Positions 37,920 to 47,786 of a stretch of 64,000 nt of DNA are shown in pieces. Source of the DNA: Gottschalkia acidurici 9a (GTDB taxonomy: Bacteria > Bacillota > Clostridia > Tissierellales > Gottschalkiaceae); assembly GCF_000299355.1 (NCBI RefSeq), contig NC_018664.1:865115-929114 (forward strand), given 5' to 3'. The stretch's first letter is position 1, and each line of letters begins with the position of its first letter. Below the pieces are notes generated by a model. The model worked only from the letters and a program-made list of their open reading frames with translations. It was not told the DNA's origin and searched no databases. The translations under genes and the position numbers were made by a program.

Positions 37920-38657
37920 ATGAGGGGAAGAGTAAAAAAATTTGAAAGAGGGCTTGGAGTTATTATTAGTGAAAATAAAAAAGAAATACCTGTACATTTT
38001 GTTAATATTGAAATGAAAGGATTTAAAAGTCTAACAGTAGGTCAGCTTGTTGAATATAATATCGGAGAATATTATGGAAAAGAAACAGCTATTAATGTTA
38101 AAGTAATAGATGAATATATTACTCCTGGAATGGAAATAAATCCGAAAATCACACATGATGTAGAGGACAAAGGATATTGGTGTAAAAAGGGCAGTAAATT
38201 GGAAGAAGAGTTTGTTAAAGAAATTGTTCCTAAATTGAAAACAAATATTATTATAAATCCAGAAAAAGTTAAAAATCCTAAGGTTATAGATTTATTAAAT
38301 TTAGATTTAAACAGGAAAGCTGATCTAAAAACACAAGAAACCCCTTTTTTTACAGCCTATAGATATGGATATAATCCGCAATATACAGTTACATTTAATC
38401 ATAAAGATTATATAAATTATAAAAAAAATTATCCAAATGTAATAATATACTGGTGGGTTAATTGGAAGCAATTGAGCTTGAGAAAATTTAGTGTTGATCC
38501 GTTATATGGTGTATGGGAAATTGAATTCAAATTTATGTTAGAAAAAATACAAAAGGGAGAAGCTCCTTTACATAAGTATAAACAAAGAGTAGATGACCCA
38601 ATTAATGCTACAGAAAGCTATTTGTTTGATTTAAATTCATTTAGAAGATTACTATAA
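37920..38657 (+). CDS. Cold-shock-domain protein with nuclease-like C-terminus
   Basis: A 245-residue protein of unusual design. Residues 1-65 follow the cold-shock OB-fold (MRGRVKKFERGLGVIISE, PVHFVNIEMKGFKSLTVGQL), which binds single-stranded nucleic acid. Residues 75-245 form a second domain with LNLDLNRKADLKTQETPFF, which resembles the D...(D/E)xK centre of PD-(D/E)XK nucleases, followed by hydrophobic VIIYWWVNW. No family name comes to mind for the C-terminal part. Next to a restriction-modification system, it may be a defence nuclease; this is inference. Confidence 0.65.
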   Translation: MRGRVKKFERGLGVIISENKKEIPVHFVNIEMKGFKSLTVGQLVEYNIGEYYGKETAINVKVIDEYITPGMEINPKITHDVEDKGYWCKKGSKLEEEFVKEIVPKLKTNIIINPEKVKNPKVIDLLNLDLNRKADLKTQETPFFTAYRYGYNPQYTVTFNHKDYINYKKNYPNVIIYWWVNWKQLSLRKFSVDPLYGVWEIEFKFMLEKIQKGEAPLHKYKQRVDDPINATESYLFDLNSFRRLL

Positions 38658-38809
38658 TAGAGTATAGTAGTACTTTAAAATAATAAAAAGTAAAGAAATA
38701 GATGTATTTATACTAGATACAAAGATACCTTATATTTATAGTATAAAAATTACAGAAAAAATAAGAAAAATATGAATTAAATAATATTATATTTATTATA
38801 TATAAATAG

Positions 38810-38853
38810 AGTAACCTGTTGTGTTAGTTGGTTAGCTAATACAACAGGTTACT
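38810..38853. repeat. Solo inverted repeat with IS982-like ends
   Basis: AGTAACCTGTTGTGTTAG and CTAATACAACAGGTTACT are complements with one G-T wobble, separated by eight bases. The core CCTGTTGTG.TAGT is the terminal repeat of the IS at 47787-48863 and of the small element at 52794-52919. It may be two joined element ends, now possibly used as an RNA hairpin. Confidence 0.75.
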
Positions 38854-38955
38854 TTAGAGGACTTACAAAATCTAATGAAGAATTGAAATAAGAAGAGATT
38901 AATATAAATAACAATAAAATAAGTCAACTAAATTAAAAAAAAGGAGGTATTGTAA

Positions 38956-40734
38956 TTGATAAACGATAGAATAAAACTAGCAATTACTTTCGTTTTGTTA
39001 ATAACATCATTTGAAATGTTAAGTACTACTACCTTGGCTAGTGAACAAAATGAATCCCGTATATCAGAATATAAACCCCAAAATCTACGTAATGATTTAG
39101 ATGAAGAAAAAGTAGATAATTATGTACTATATATTAATTTAGATGGCTTTAGCTATAGGTATTATGAAATAGCAAACGATACAACTTATAAAGGAACTAA
39201 AAATATAAATTCATTATTAAAAGATGGAGTACTGTTTAAAAATACGATAACAGGCATACCTAGTATTACTGCATCTATGAATCAATCAATCGTTTCTGGA
39301 GCATGGTCGATAGACACAGGTAATTGCTATAGATATTATGATTTAGAAAAAGATCAAGTTATTCAATATGACAGAGATAACGTTCTAGAAAATATAGCAG
39401 AAGCAGCATATAAAAATAACATTAAATTAGCGGCTGTAAATGCTTGGTATTTTGAAAATCGTGGAGCAATCGCTGGAGATAAAGATAGATTATATATTCA
39501 AGCTTCTGATTCGAGAAGTTCAAAAGAGAGATTTGATATATTAGAAAAAATTATTAGAGGAGAGAAAGTATGGTCAGGTAGTAACTATATTGAGTATAAA
39601 GCTCCACCACAATTCATGTCAATATATGTTGATGACCTAGACACTATAGGTCACAACTTTCATAATACATATAGTGATACTGGAAGAGCAAAAAACATAA
39701 ATGAGCTCAGGAACTTATTAGTAGAGAGATTAATAAAATTAGATGAAGAGATAGGAAAGATTGTAGAAGCTCTTAAAGATAGAAAAATATATGATAGAAC
39801 CACAATTGTAATAACTAGTGATCATGGAATGGTAGCTTATGGTTCGGATGAGGTAGATAATAATTTACACCCAGCTACTTATAGTAGCATGCCTGATTTG
39901 ATTGATACTATATCTAATGTGGGACAGAAGTTTATAGGAAAAAATTACAAGGTTGAAATGGTAAATACCGGGGAGGCAAAAGCTTCCGCAGATACTGATA
40001 TAATACTAACTACGGTAGGACTTCAAGTACAAGTTAAGTTTAGAGAAAAGATATCTAGAAAAGTATTAGAGGAGATTGTTAATAGTGTAAAATATAAAGC
40101 TTATTACGGTACCCATATGTATCAAGAGGACTTAATAAAACGTGGAACACCTGCTAAATTTGCAGACCTGCTTATTTCCCCAAAGCAACCATATCATTTT
40201 AAGCATAATTTTCAGAGCGCATATAATGTTATGGGGCAACATGACTCATTAGATGAAGATGCTCAGAGGGTATTCACTATGATTTCAGGTGCAAATGTTA
40301 AACATGATATAATTTATGATGAACAAATCTACAATATAAGTATGACTCCATTAATGGCAAGATTATTAGGATTTGAGGGTCCTAACAATGCAACAGCCAG
40401 GGTTATAGATGAAGTTTTAGTAGATAAATACAAAGGTCCTATACTAGAAATTATAAACTTTAATGGCAATGAAAAAGTAGTTGGGCAAGATACTGTTGAG
40501 ATTAAATTAAAAACGGAAAAAAATGCTCTGGTAAAGATTAAAGATAAAGTAATAGGTAATGCTGATATTAATGGTACATTTAACACATTCACAAAGCTTT
40601 CTTTAGGATTAAATAGATTAATCGTGCAAGTTGAATTAGGGAATAAACAAACTAGAAAAGAACTTTTTGTAATATATGTTGAATCTAATGAGAACATAAA
40701 TTCTCATCAGGACAACAACTACCACCACTTATAG
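38956..40734 (+). CDS. Secreted alkaline phosphatase superfamily phosphodiesterase
   Basis: Exported enzyme of 592 residues. An N-terminal signal peptide (LAITFVLLITSFEMLSTTTLA) ends about residue 29. The two-metal site of the nucleotide pyrophosphatase/phosphodiesterase type is visible: Asp in YINLDGFSYR, nucleophile region GIPSITASMNQSIVSG, DDLDTIGHNFH, TSDHGMVAYG and a late His in MGQHDSLDEDA. About residues 490-580 look like a beta-rich surface domain. TTG start at 38956 after AAGGAGGT. Substrate unknown; teichoic acid, phospholipid or nucleotide esters are possible. Confidence 0.85.
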   Translation: MINDRIKLAITFVLLITSFEMLSTTTLASEQNESRISEYKPQNLRNDLDEEKVDNYVLYINLDGFSYRYYEIANDTTYKGTKNINSLLKDGVLFKNTITGIPSITASMNQSIVSGAWSIDTGNCYRYYDLEKDQVIQYDRDNVLENIAEAAYKNNIKLAAVNAWYFENRGAIAGDKDRLYIQASDSRSSKERFDILEKIIRGEKVWSGSNYIEYKAPPQFMSIYVDDLDTIGHNFHNTYSDTGRAKNINELRNLLVERLIKLDEEIGKIVEALKDRKIYDRTTIVITSDHGMVAYGSDEVDNNLHPATYSSMPDLIDTISNVGQKFIGKNYKVEMVNTGEAKASADTDIILTTVGLQVQVKFREKISRKVLEEIVNSVKYKAYYGTHMYQEDLIKRGTPAKFADLLISPKQPYHFKHNFQSAYNVMGQHDSLDEDAQRVFTMISGANVKHDIIYDEQIYNISMTPLMARLLGFEGPNNATARVIDEVLVDKYKGPILEIINFNGNEKVVGQDTVEIKLKTEKNALVKIKDKVIGNADINGTFNTFTKLSLGLNRLIVQVELGNKQTRKELFVIYVESNENINSHQDNNYHHL

Positions 40735-41307
40735 AAGTATACGACTTCCTATTCAATACTATCAATGTAGCGAGTTTATCTAGGCTCTAAAGGTTGCACA
40801 ACCTCGAAATGCAGTGCAAGAACTCTTGTAACTGACATATATGCTTGTTTTTAGCTATGCTAGTTTTGGAGAGTGCTTGAATAATTTACGGTGTAGAGCA
40901 TTTTCTACACCAACTCCATATATTCAGTCTTTAATTGTTCTTAGGACTATCATAATTTAGCAAATACATAGAGTATTCACTAAATTGATGTTATCCATCT
41001 CCTGTTCAAAGAGGATAGGAGAATACCACAGCATCTATTTAAATAAACATTATGACTTTATCATAGAAGAAATATAAAGTTTTTATGAAAATAATACTAT
41101 ATGTTAGGAAGTGTAGTTGAATTGATAAGCTTATAAAAAAATCTCCTTCCTAGAGCATTCATATTTTGATTCTCACTAGAAAGGAGTTACTTACTGCACT
41201 AAATGCGGAGTTATTCAAATAGTCAAATGTTATATTAAATTTCTATTTGACAGTAAATAATTATAGCTTATAAATGAAAATCAAAACTAGTAAGTAGGTA
41301 TTTATAT
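40735..41307. other. Gene-free region with short inverted repeats
   Basis: No supportable gene on either strand. A hairpin GGTGTAGA/TCTACACC (about 40890-40911) and a palindrome GGTTGCACAACC (about 40792-40803) stand out but are not clear terminators. Confidence 0.5.
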
Positions 41308-41649
41308 CTATTCACAAGTTTTCGTCATGATCATTACATCTGATGACTTTACAAATGCAGTAACTGTTTTACCTAAAGTGATTTCTAAATCTCTTAAAGA
41401 AGCCATTGTAATGATAGAAGTTATAAGATTATTACATCCAACGTCAATAACTACTCTTGCATTAACAGCTCCTTCTTCTATATCAACTACTTTTCCTGTT
41501 AATTGATTTCTTGCGCTAATTTTAACATCACAACGAGTCCCCTTATCATTTCTCTGATATACATTAGGGTGTATTGGATATGGATATGATCCATAGATTA
41601 AATTTGGGTTAAAGTGTACATTACTATTTGGATAATAGTATGAATTCAT
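41308..41649 (-). CDS. TOBE/Mop-domain protein with Tyr/Pro/Asn-rich N-terminus
   Basis: A 113-residue protein. Residues 45-113 form a Mop/TOBE domain (ISARNQLTGKVVDIEEGAVN, ... LGKTVTAFVKSSDVMI), which in relatives binds molybdate, tungstate or other oxyanions. The first 40 residues (MNSYYYPNSNVHFNPNLIYG) are rich in Tyr, Asn and Pro, unlike usual molbindins and reminiscent of spore coat or surface proteins. I start at ATG 41649, with AAAGGAGA upstream. No molybdate transport gene is next to it. Confidence 0.78.
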   Translation of the reverse strand: MNSYYYPNSNVHFNPNLIYGSYPYPIHPNVYQRNDKGTRCDVKISARNQLTGKVVDIEEGAVNARVVIDVGCNNLITSIITMASLRDLEITLGKTVTAFVKSSDVMIMTKTCE

Positions 41650-41699
41650 ATATATTCTCCTTTCAAAAGGCAATTTTATATTTCTATATTTTCATATTT

Positions 41700-42160
41700 T
41701 TATATTATTCAGCTTATATCAAATAGTTCTGTATATCCACTCTTCTAAGGTGTTTTATGTTAACAACAAATAAAAGATATCTCATCTGAATTGATTTACA
41801 CATGGTTAACAAATTAATTTTTATGAATAGAAGTTATTTAAATTAGACAAAGATCAACTCATTAGAGGTGCTAACTAGCTGTGTACTATGCCCCTTTTCT
41901 AAGATAGATAATAAATCAGGACTAGAGAGGACAAGCTAAAAATAATCGACTAAAAGTTTAATAGTGTAAGTATAGCTGAGAAGATCTAAAATAGTTCAGA
42001 TTGAGTCTTATTAGCTGAAATAATATTACAATTAGAGTAGAAACTTGATATAATTAATATACATATGTTAAGTATTGTGTACTTAAGTTTAATAAATTCA
42101 TAAAAAGAACAAAAAATAGATATGCTAAGCATTGGATAAATTAAGTAATAGAAATGAGCA
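41700..42160. other. Intergenic region before the LytTR system
   Basis: About 460 bases without a recognisable gene. It should hold the promoters for the minus-strand TOBE gene and the plus-strand regulator. Confidence 0.5.
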
Positions 42161-42176
42161 GGGGGATTGAAATTAG

Positions 42177-42887
42177 TTGATAAAAATAGTAATATGTGAA
42201 GATGAAAAAGAGCAACAAGAGTTATTGAGACTATATATAGTTCAAATATTTGAGGGATTATATGTTGAATATAATTTAGAAATATTTAACTCAGGAGAAG
42301 AATTACTAGAAAGCTATCCAAAAGGTACGGATGTACTTTTATTAGATATACAAATGGAACAAATAAATGGAATAGATACAGCAAGAAAAATTAGGGAACT
42401 AGACGACAAAGTAGAGATAATCTTTATTACATCATTAATAGAATATGCACTAGAAGGTTATGAAGTAAGAGCTTATAGATATTTAATAAAACCAATAAAA
42501 TACGATGATTTAAAAAATAATATAATAAATTGTATAAAGGAAATAGATATAAAAAATAAGTACATTATTATAAATGAACAAGGAAATAGAATTAAGTTAG
42601 ATATAAATGAAATAACTTACACAGAAGTTCAAAAAGAAAACCTAACAATACATACCCTAGATCAGATATATAAAATAAAAGGTACAATGAATAATATTGA
42701 AAAAGAAATAAACTGTTGTAGATTTTTCAGATGCCATAAAAGTTATTTAATAAACTTAGAATACATAAAGAGCATAAAACAATATGTTGCTATACTTGAA
42801 AATAAAGAGGAAGTACCCATAAGTAGATATAGATTTAAAGCTACAAAAGATAAATTTTTCGACTTAATTGAGGAAAAGTTATGTTAG
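42177..42887 (+). CDS. LytTR response regulator
   Basis: Transcription regulator of 236 residues: receiver domain with acidic pair (CEDEKEQ) and phospho-acceptor Asp (LLLDIQMEQINGID), then a LytTR DNA-binding domain (ITYTEVQKENLTIHT, FFRCHKSYLINLEYIKSI). TTG start at 42177 after AGGGGGAT. It overlaps the kinase gene by seven bases. A direct repeat typical of LytTR targets lies before the ABC permease at 44404 (see 44274-44305), making that transporter its likely target. Confidence 0.9.
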   Translation: MIKIVICEDEKEQQELLRLYIVQIFEGLYVEYNLEIFNSGEELLESYPKGTDVLLLDIQMEQINGIDTARKIRELDDKVEIIFITSLIEYALEGYEVRAYRYLIKPIKYDDLKNNIINCIKEIDIKNKYIIINEQGNRIKLDINEITYTEVQKENLTIHTLDQIYKIKGTMNNIEKEINCCRFFRCHKSYLINLEYIKSIKQYVAILENKEEVPISRYRFKATKDKFFDLIEEKLC

Positions 42888-44221
42888 CTAGCGGCTATAG
42901 CTTAGCAGTTTTAAATATGTTATCGTTTATAGGTTTATTTTTTATGCTAATGAGTAAAAAAGGTTATGTTTATAGTTATAAATTTGATTTTATATTTATA
43001 TTGACAAGTATTGCACTATTTCTTATAACTATAAGTGGATTACCCTTTGGAGTTATATCTGTGAAAAAGCTTTTGCTCATGCTTATAAGTATATGTTTAA
43101 TTTGTAAAATCTATTACAAATTTAACTTTAAAAAGTCCATTCCTACCTCAATAATATATAGTCTAGTATATGTTTTAATACAAGGTTGCATTTATTGGTT
43201 TTTACAACGTTTACTTAATTATGTAGATTTAAAGTATCTAATAGAAATAACTCTTATAACTAGCTTTCTTATTTTTTTCACAATAATATATTTCATTAAT
43301 ATATTTGAAAAAATATATACAAATAAAAAATATTATTTATATATTATACTAACTACTATAATTAACTTACTAATAATCTTATTTGTAAATAAATCTTATA
43401 CAGATATAGGTTCTTTATACGATATGATAGTTAAAAATAAAATAGATTTTTATCATGTTTCAGATATGCTTAAGTTTTCGGGAATGGTCAAAAATACATT
43501 TCCATACCTTTTATTAATAGTTAATGTATTATTAATACTGATGTTTTTAAACGCTATAAAATCAGCACAAAAAAAAGCTGAATCAGAATTTGTAAATGAA
43601 AAGTTAGATATGCAGTATAAGTATTATTTAATGGTTAAAGAATCACAAGAGAAAATGAAACAAGTTTATCATGATATGAATAACCATATACAAAATATAA
43701 AATATTTAAAAAATAGTAGTGGAGATGTAGATAAATATATTAATAACATAGAAGATCAAGTTAAAGAAAATAGAAATATTTATAATACAGGAAATGTACT
43801 TTTAGATATTATATTATATGAAAAAAGTAAAATTTGTAGGGAAAATAATATAGACTTTAATGTAGGCATAGATTTTAGTAAATGTGAGTTTATTGAGATG
43901 ATAGATATAAGTAGTATTTTTTCAAATCTAATAGATAATGCAATTGAAGCCTGTGATAAAATTTGCGATAATAAGGTAGAAAAATACATAAATATAAAAA
44001 GTACTTTTATAAAGGGATACTATGTAATTAGATGTGAGAACAGCAAAATCAATAAAATAATAATTAAAAATAATAGGATTTTTACCTCTAAAAAAGATAA
44101 ATTCTTTCATGGAATAGGCATAGATAGTATAAAATCTTCAATAAAAAAATATAATGGAGAATTAAAAATAAAAGATAGTGAGTATAAATTTATAGCTACT
44201 GTTCATATACCAATTGAATAA
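42881..44221 (+). CDS. GHKL sensor histidine kinase (AgrC type)
   Basis: Membrane kinase of 446 residues with about six helices in residues 10-230, the H-box VYHDMNNHIQNIKYL, N-box NLIDNAIEACDK and a G-box FHGIGIDSIKSS. This layout is that of peptide-sensing kinases such as AgrC. ATG at 42881 overlaps the regulator gene (translational coupling). Unlike the agr locus at 17929, no agrB or agrD lies nearby, so the signal may be an imported or foreign peptide, such as a bacteriocin handled by the transporters downstream. Confidence 0.9.
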   Translation: MLASGYSLAVLNMLSFIGLFFMLMSKKGYVYSYKFDFIFILTSIALFLITISGLPFGVISVKKLLLMLISICLICKIYYKFNFKKSIPTSIIYSLVYVLIQGCIYWFLQRLLNYVDLKYLIEITLITSFLIFFTIIYFINIFEKIYTNKKYYLYIILTTIINLLIILFVNKSYTDIGSLYDMIVKNKIDFYHVSDMLKFSGMVKNTFPYLLLIVNVLLILMFLNAIKSAQKKAESEFVNEKLDMQYKYYLMVKESQEKMKQVYHDMNNHIQNIKYLKNSSGDVDKYINNIEDQVKENRNIYNTGNVLLDIILYEKSKICRENNIDFNVGIDFSKCEFIEMIDISSIFSNLIDNAIEACDKICDNKVEKYINIKSTFIKGYYVIRCENSKINKIIIKNNRIFTSKKDKFFHGIGIDSIKSSIKKYNGELKIKDSEYKFIATVHIPIE

Positions 44222-44273
44222 AAATATAATACAGTCACTTACTTATAAAACTTATTAATTAAGCTTTAGTATG

Positions 44274-44305
44274 CTAGTTGTCGGTAAAAAAAGACTACTT
44301 GTCGG
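44274..44305 (+). promoter_or_regulatory. Direct repeat, probable LytTR binding site
   Basis: CTAGTTGTCGG (44274-44284) and CTACTTGTCGG (44295-44305) are in direct orientation exactly 21 bases apart (two helical turns), as in AgrA, ComE and VirR sites. A possible -35 (TTGAAT 44313-44318) and -10 (TATCTT 44336-44341) follow. The cognate regulator is probably the product of 42177-42887. Confidence 0.65.
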
Positions 44306-44331
44306 ACTTATATTGAATCAATTTTTCAGAA

Positions 44332-44372
44332 ATGTTATCTTTTACACAAAGAAGGTAGCATTTTTTTATGTA
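44332..44372 (+). terminator. Hairpin before the ABC permease
   Basis: ATGTTATCTT pairs imperfectly with GAAGGTAGCAT and is followed by TTTTTTTA. It could end the two-component operon or attenuate the ABC operon. Confidence 0.6.
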
Positions 44373-44403
44373 AAGATTTAATACAAGAAAGAGAGGGAAA
44401 GTT

Positions 44404-46977
44404 TTGATTACATTTAAATTAGCAATAGCTTATATGAAAAAACAAAAGGGGAAAACAATAGCACTATTATCATGTATAGCACTTTCGGTAATACTTATTT
44501 TCTCAATGATTGTAATTCGTGATTCAGGATATGATTCTCACATCCAAGAAGCAAAAGACTTACATGGAGATTATCAAGTATGGTTTGAAGGAATTGATAT
44601 AGATAAAGTTAAGAAACTGGAAAATGATAATGAAGTGAAAAAATCAAGTAAAGTTAAATATTTCTGTGAAGCCGTCAACAAAACCAATGGTGTTAAAGTT
44701 GATGTAAATTCCTTTGATATAGACTTTATAGAATCCCTTAACTATAAGATGGTAGGAAAAGAGCCCTTAAAAGATGGAGAAATAGTTGTAGAAAAAGAAG
44801 CTATTAGTCAAATGGGAATAAGTGACCCATTGAATAAGAATATTGATTTAATGTTAATTAATAAATATCTGGATGACAAGGGTGCTAATCAAATAGATAG
44901 CGTAAATAAAACTTTTAAAATCGTTGGTCTAATTGAAAAGCCAGATAGATATTATAGTTCAGCATCTAATTCTATGGGTGGGTTTAATGCTCAAGCCTAT
45001 GTATATAAGGAAGCAAATTACCCACTAAAAACTGAGAATACCTACAAGGGAATTGTATTCCTTAAAAATGAAAAAAACACCACTAAATTTTTAAGTAAAA
45101 TGAAAAAAGAACTAAATCTTAGTTATAGTTATTTGCGTGAAAATGATGAGGTTAGCACTGCTAAATTATTTAAAAGTATGTCTACTAACAATAAGGAAAA
45201 TATTAAAAAGATAATTCTTTTAGTTATTGTATCTAGCCTTGTAATATACAATATTTTCAATATTATACTAAAAGACATGATAATTCAAATAGGACTCATG
45301 AGAGCTATTGGAATGTCAAAGAAGAAAACCCAACTTATGTTTGTTAAGCTAAGTCTTATTTATATAGTTTTAGGAACCTTGATTGGTATGTTATGTGGAA
45401 TAGTTTTATCATACATAGGAGTAAGATTAGTATACGGATACAGCACTACCCTAACAATAAGAGCTTTAAGTATAATTTATTCTTTTATAGTTTCAACATT
45501 ATCAGTATCAATAAGTAGTTTTATAGTAATTAGAAAAGCTATGAAAATGTCTATAATTACCTCAATAAAAAGTAGTGAGAAGTATGAAAGAAAGTCAAAA
45601 TTAAAGAAAATAAAAATAAATACAACACATGGAAACATAATCAAAAGTATTGCGAATAGAAACATATGGAGAAATAAATCTAGAACTATTATAACCATGC
45701 TTGCAATTACTATGGTTGGTACAATGTTTATACTTCACTTTGGTATTAAAAGTCACTTAAAGCACAACATAGAGGAAGGTATAACAGGTGGTAGTTGGGG
45801 AATGTCCTATGGAAGTGTAGATAAGTCCGTAAGCGGTAGTTTAAATGGTACGGAAAGTTTATTTTACAAACTAGATAAAAATATGCTAGAAAAAATAAAT
45901 AATATAGATGATGTTGAAAGTATAGAGCCTAATTTCTTTAGTCTAGATGGATATATTTTACTTTATAAAGATAAAATATCTAAAGCTTATCAAGATGAAT
46001 TAAACAGAAGAAATGAATTATTTCAAGAAGAACATAATAATGAATATCCACTTCTTATAAGAGGATATAGTGATAAGTTATTAAAGAGTAGAGAGTCTTT
46101 TATTGAAGTAGGAGAAAACTTGATAAATACAAAAGAAGGACAGTACAAAAAAGTTATACTAGTAAACAATACTAACTCCCTAGTTACACACTCATTTGAA
46201 GCTAAGGTTATTGAAGATGCAAGGGTTGGAGATATTATAGACATCAAAATACCTGTATATAAAGATAATATAGAAAAGTATGAAAATATAAAGGTTGAGG
46301 TTAGTGCGATTATGAAGGAAGTTTATGCAGCATCACAAGATGGAAATGTTGGTGCAGATGGAGCACAGGTTATATTTAGGGAAGATGATTATAGAGAATT
46401 AACTAATCAAAAAGATTATAATAAGCTATATGTGATGACTAAGAAAGGTAAAATATATTCTGTTGAAAAAGAATTAGAAGAGTTAACAAAGAATTATGCA
46501 AACACATCTATTGGAGGTAAAGGTGAAGATTTACAATTTATTGGAGCTCAGCAAAATTCAGAGGATAGACTTGCAGTGATATATCAGTGCTTAATTTTAC
46601 TTATACTTTGCGTTAATAGTATTTTTATTATGAGAAGTAATATAATTGCAAGAAGAAAAGAAATATCAACGTTAAGAGCGTTGGGAATGAGTATTAAGGA
46701 TATTAAAAAAACCTTGATAATTGAAAGTGAGTTTTATGGAGTAGTTGCTTCTATTATAGGGGCTATAATTGCAACTATAAATAATAATTTAGGGATTTTA
46801 AGAGCGAATAAAATTCTTAGAGCGGGAAGTTTTGAAAGAGCTATAGCCTATAAAATTCCTTTAAATCAGATACTTATATTATTTGCAATTTTTATAATTA
46901 TAGGATTTATATCAGTATATTTATCTAAGGATAAGATAGAAGGAGCAATAACAGAGGGAATTTCAGAAAATGATTAA
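44404..46977 (+). CDS. FtsX-type ABC permease, copy A
   Basis: A 857-residue permease with an N-terminal helix (about 18-40), a 230-residue extracellular domain, three helices (about 265-375), a second helix and extracellular domain (about 425-710) and three terminal helices. FtsX-type intracellular motifs (IGLMRAIGMSKKKTQ; ISTLRALGMSIKDIKK) are present. TTG start after GAGAGGG. It forms a unit with the ATPase 40 bases downstream. The protein at 49374 is a close paralogue. Probable role: export of, or resistance to, peptides, under control of the LytTR system upstream. Confidence 0.9.
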   Translation: MITFKLAIAYMKKQKGKTIALLSCIALSVILIFSMIVIRDSGYDSHIQEAKDLHGDYQVWFEGIDIDKVKKLENDNEVKKSSKVKYFCEAVNKTNGVKVDVNSFDIDFIESLNYKMVGKEPLKDGEIVVEKEAISQMGISDPLNKNIDLMLINKYLDDKGANQIDSVNKTFKIVGLIEKPDRYYSSASNSMGGFNAQAYVYKEANYPLKTENTYKGIVFLKNEKNTTKFLSKMKKELNLSYSYLRENDEVSTAKLFKSMSTNNKENIKKIILLVIVSSLVIYNIFNIILKDMIIQIGLMRAIGMSKKKTQLMFVKLSLIYIVLGTLIGMLCGIVLSYIGVRLVYGYSTTLTIRALSIIYSFIVSTLSVSISSFIVIRKAMKMSIITSIKSSEKYERKSKLKKIKINTTHGNIIKSIANRNIWRNKSRTIITMLAITMVGTMFILHFGIKSHLKHNIEEGITGGSWGMSYGSVDKSVSGSLNGTESLFYKLDKNMLEKINNIDDVESIEPNFFSLDGYILLYKDKISKAYQDELNRRNELFQEEHNNEYPLLIRGYSDKLLKSRESFIEVGENLINTKEGQYKKVILVNNTNSLVTHSFEAKVIEDARVGDIIDIKIPVYKDNIEKYENIKVEVSAIMKEVYAASQDGNVGADGAQVIFREDDYRELTNQKDYNKLYVMTKKGKIYSVEKELEELTKNYANTSIGGKGEDLQFIGAQQNSEDRLAVIYQCLILLILCVNSIFIMRSNIIARRKEISTLRALGMSIKDIKKTLIIESEFYGVVASIIGAIIATINNNLGILRANKILRAGSFERAIAYKIPLNQILILFAIFIIIGFISVYLSKDKIEGAITEGISEND

Positions 46978-47016
46978 GTTTAGAAAGTATAAGATAAAAA
47001 TAAGGGAGACGGAGCT

Positions 47017-47700
47017 ATGAAGAAATTAATAGTTAAAAATATAGAGAAGGTATATGGTAAAGATAATAATAAAGTATATGCACTAAATGGTATAAATTTA
47101 GAAATAGAACCTGGAAAATTTACATCTATAGTTGGCCAAAGTGGTTCGGGTAAAAGCACATTGCTTCACTGTATGGCGGGGATTGATAAACCTACTTATG
47201 GAAAAGTATTTATAGATGCTTTAGATTTATATACTTTAAATGATGACAAGCTGTCAAAAATAAGAAGGAAAGAGTTTGGATTTATATTTCAAAGCTTTAA
47301 TTTAATACCGGTTGTGAATGTTTATGATAATATAGTTTTGCCTATTTTACTTGATGGAGGAAAAATAGATAAAAACTATATAGATGATTTAATAGTTAAA
47401 TTAGGAATAGAATCTCAAATAAATAAATACCCAAATGAACTGTCAGGTGGACAACAACAAAGGGTAGCTATTGCAAGAGCACTTGCTAATAAACCTTCAA
47501 TAATATTTGCAGATGAGCCTACCGGAAACTTAGATAGTAAAACTACTGACGAAGTTATAAACTTACTAAAGTCTTGCGTAGATGAGTATAAACAGACATT
47601 GGTTATGATAACTCATAATAATGAAATTGCGAATAGTGCAGATAATATTATAAGTATTAGTGATGGCAAGGTTATTTCAAGAGCACAGGTAAACATATGA
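47017..47700 (+). CDS. ABC transporter ATP-binding protein, copy A
   Basis: Partner ATPase of copy A. Walker A (GQSGSGKST), signature (LSGGQQQR), Walker B (IIFADEPTG), H-loop (MITHNN). 227 residues, good GGGAGACGGAG site before the ATG. An IS remnant begins 87 bases downstream. Confidence 0.93.
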   Translation: MKKLIVKNIEKVYGKDNNKVYALNGINLEIEPGKFTSIVGQSGSGKSTLLHCMAGIDKPTYGKVFIDALDLYTLNDDKLSKIRRKEFGFIFQSFNLIPVVNVYDNIVLPILLDGGKIDKNYIDDLIVKLGIESQINKYPNELSGGQQQRVAIARALANKPSIIFADEPTGNLDSKTTDEVINLLKSCVDEYKQTLVMITHNNEIANSADNIISISDGKVISRAQVNI

Positions 47701-47786
47701 TAATCATATGTATTAATATTTTAAGTATATTTATTATACTGTAAACTAAATGAGAATGTAAATGTCATTTAATTATTATCCTAATT

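Noticed and set aside
40735-41300. Transposon end or TnpB remnant after the secreted phosphatase
   Set aside because: Short palindromes and a few open codons were seen, but no transposase motif could be read in any frame.
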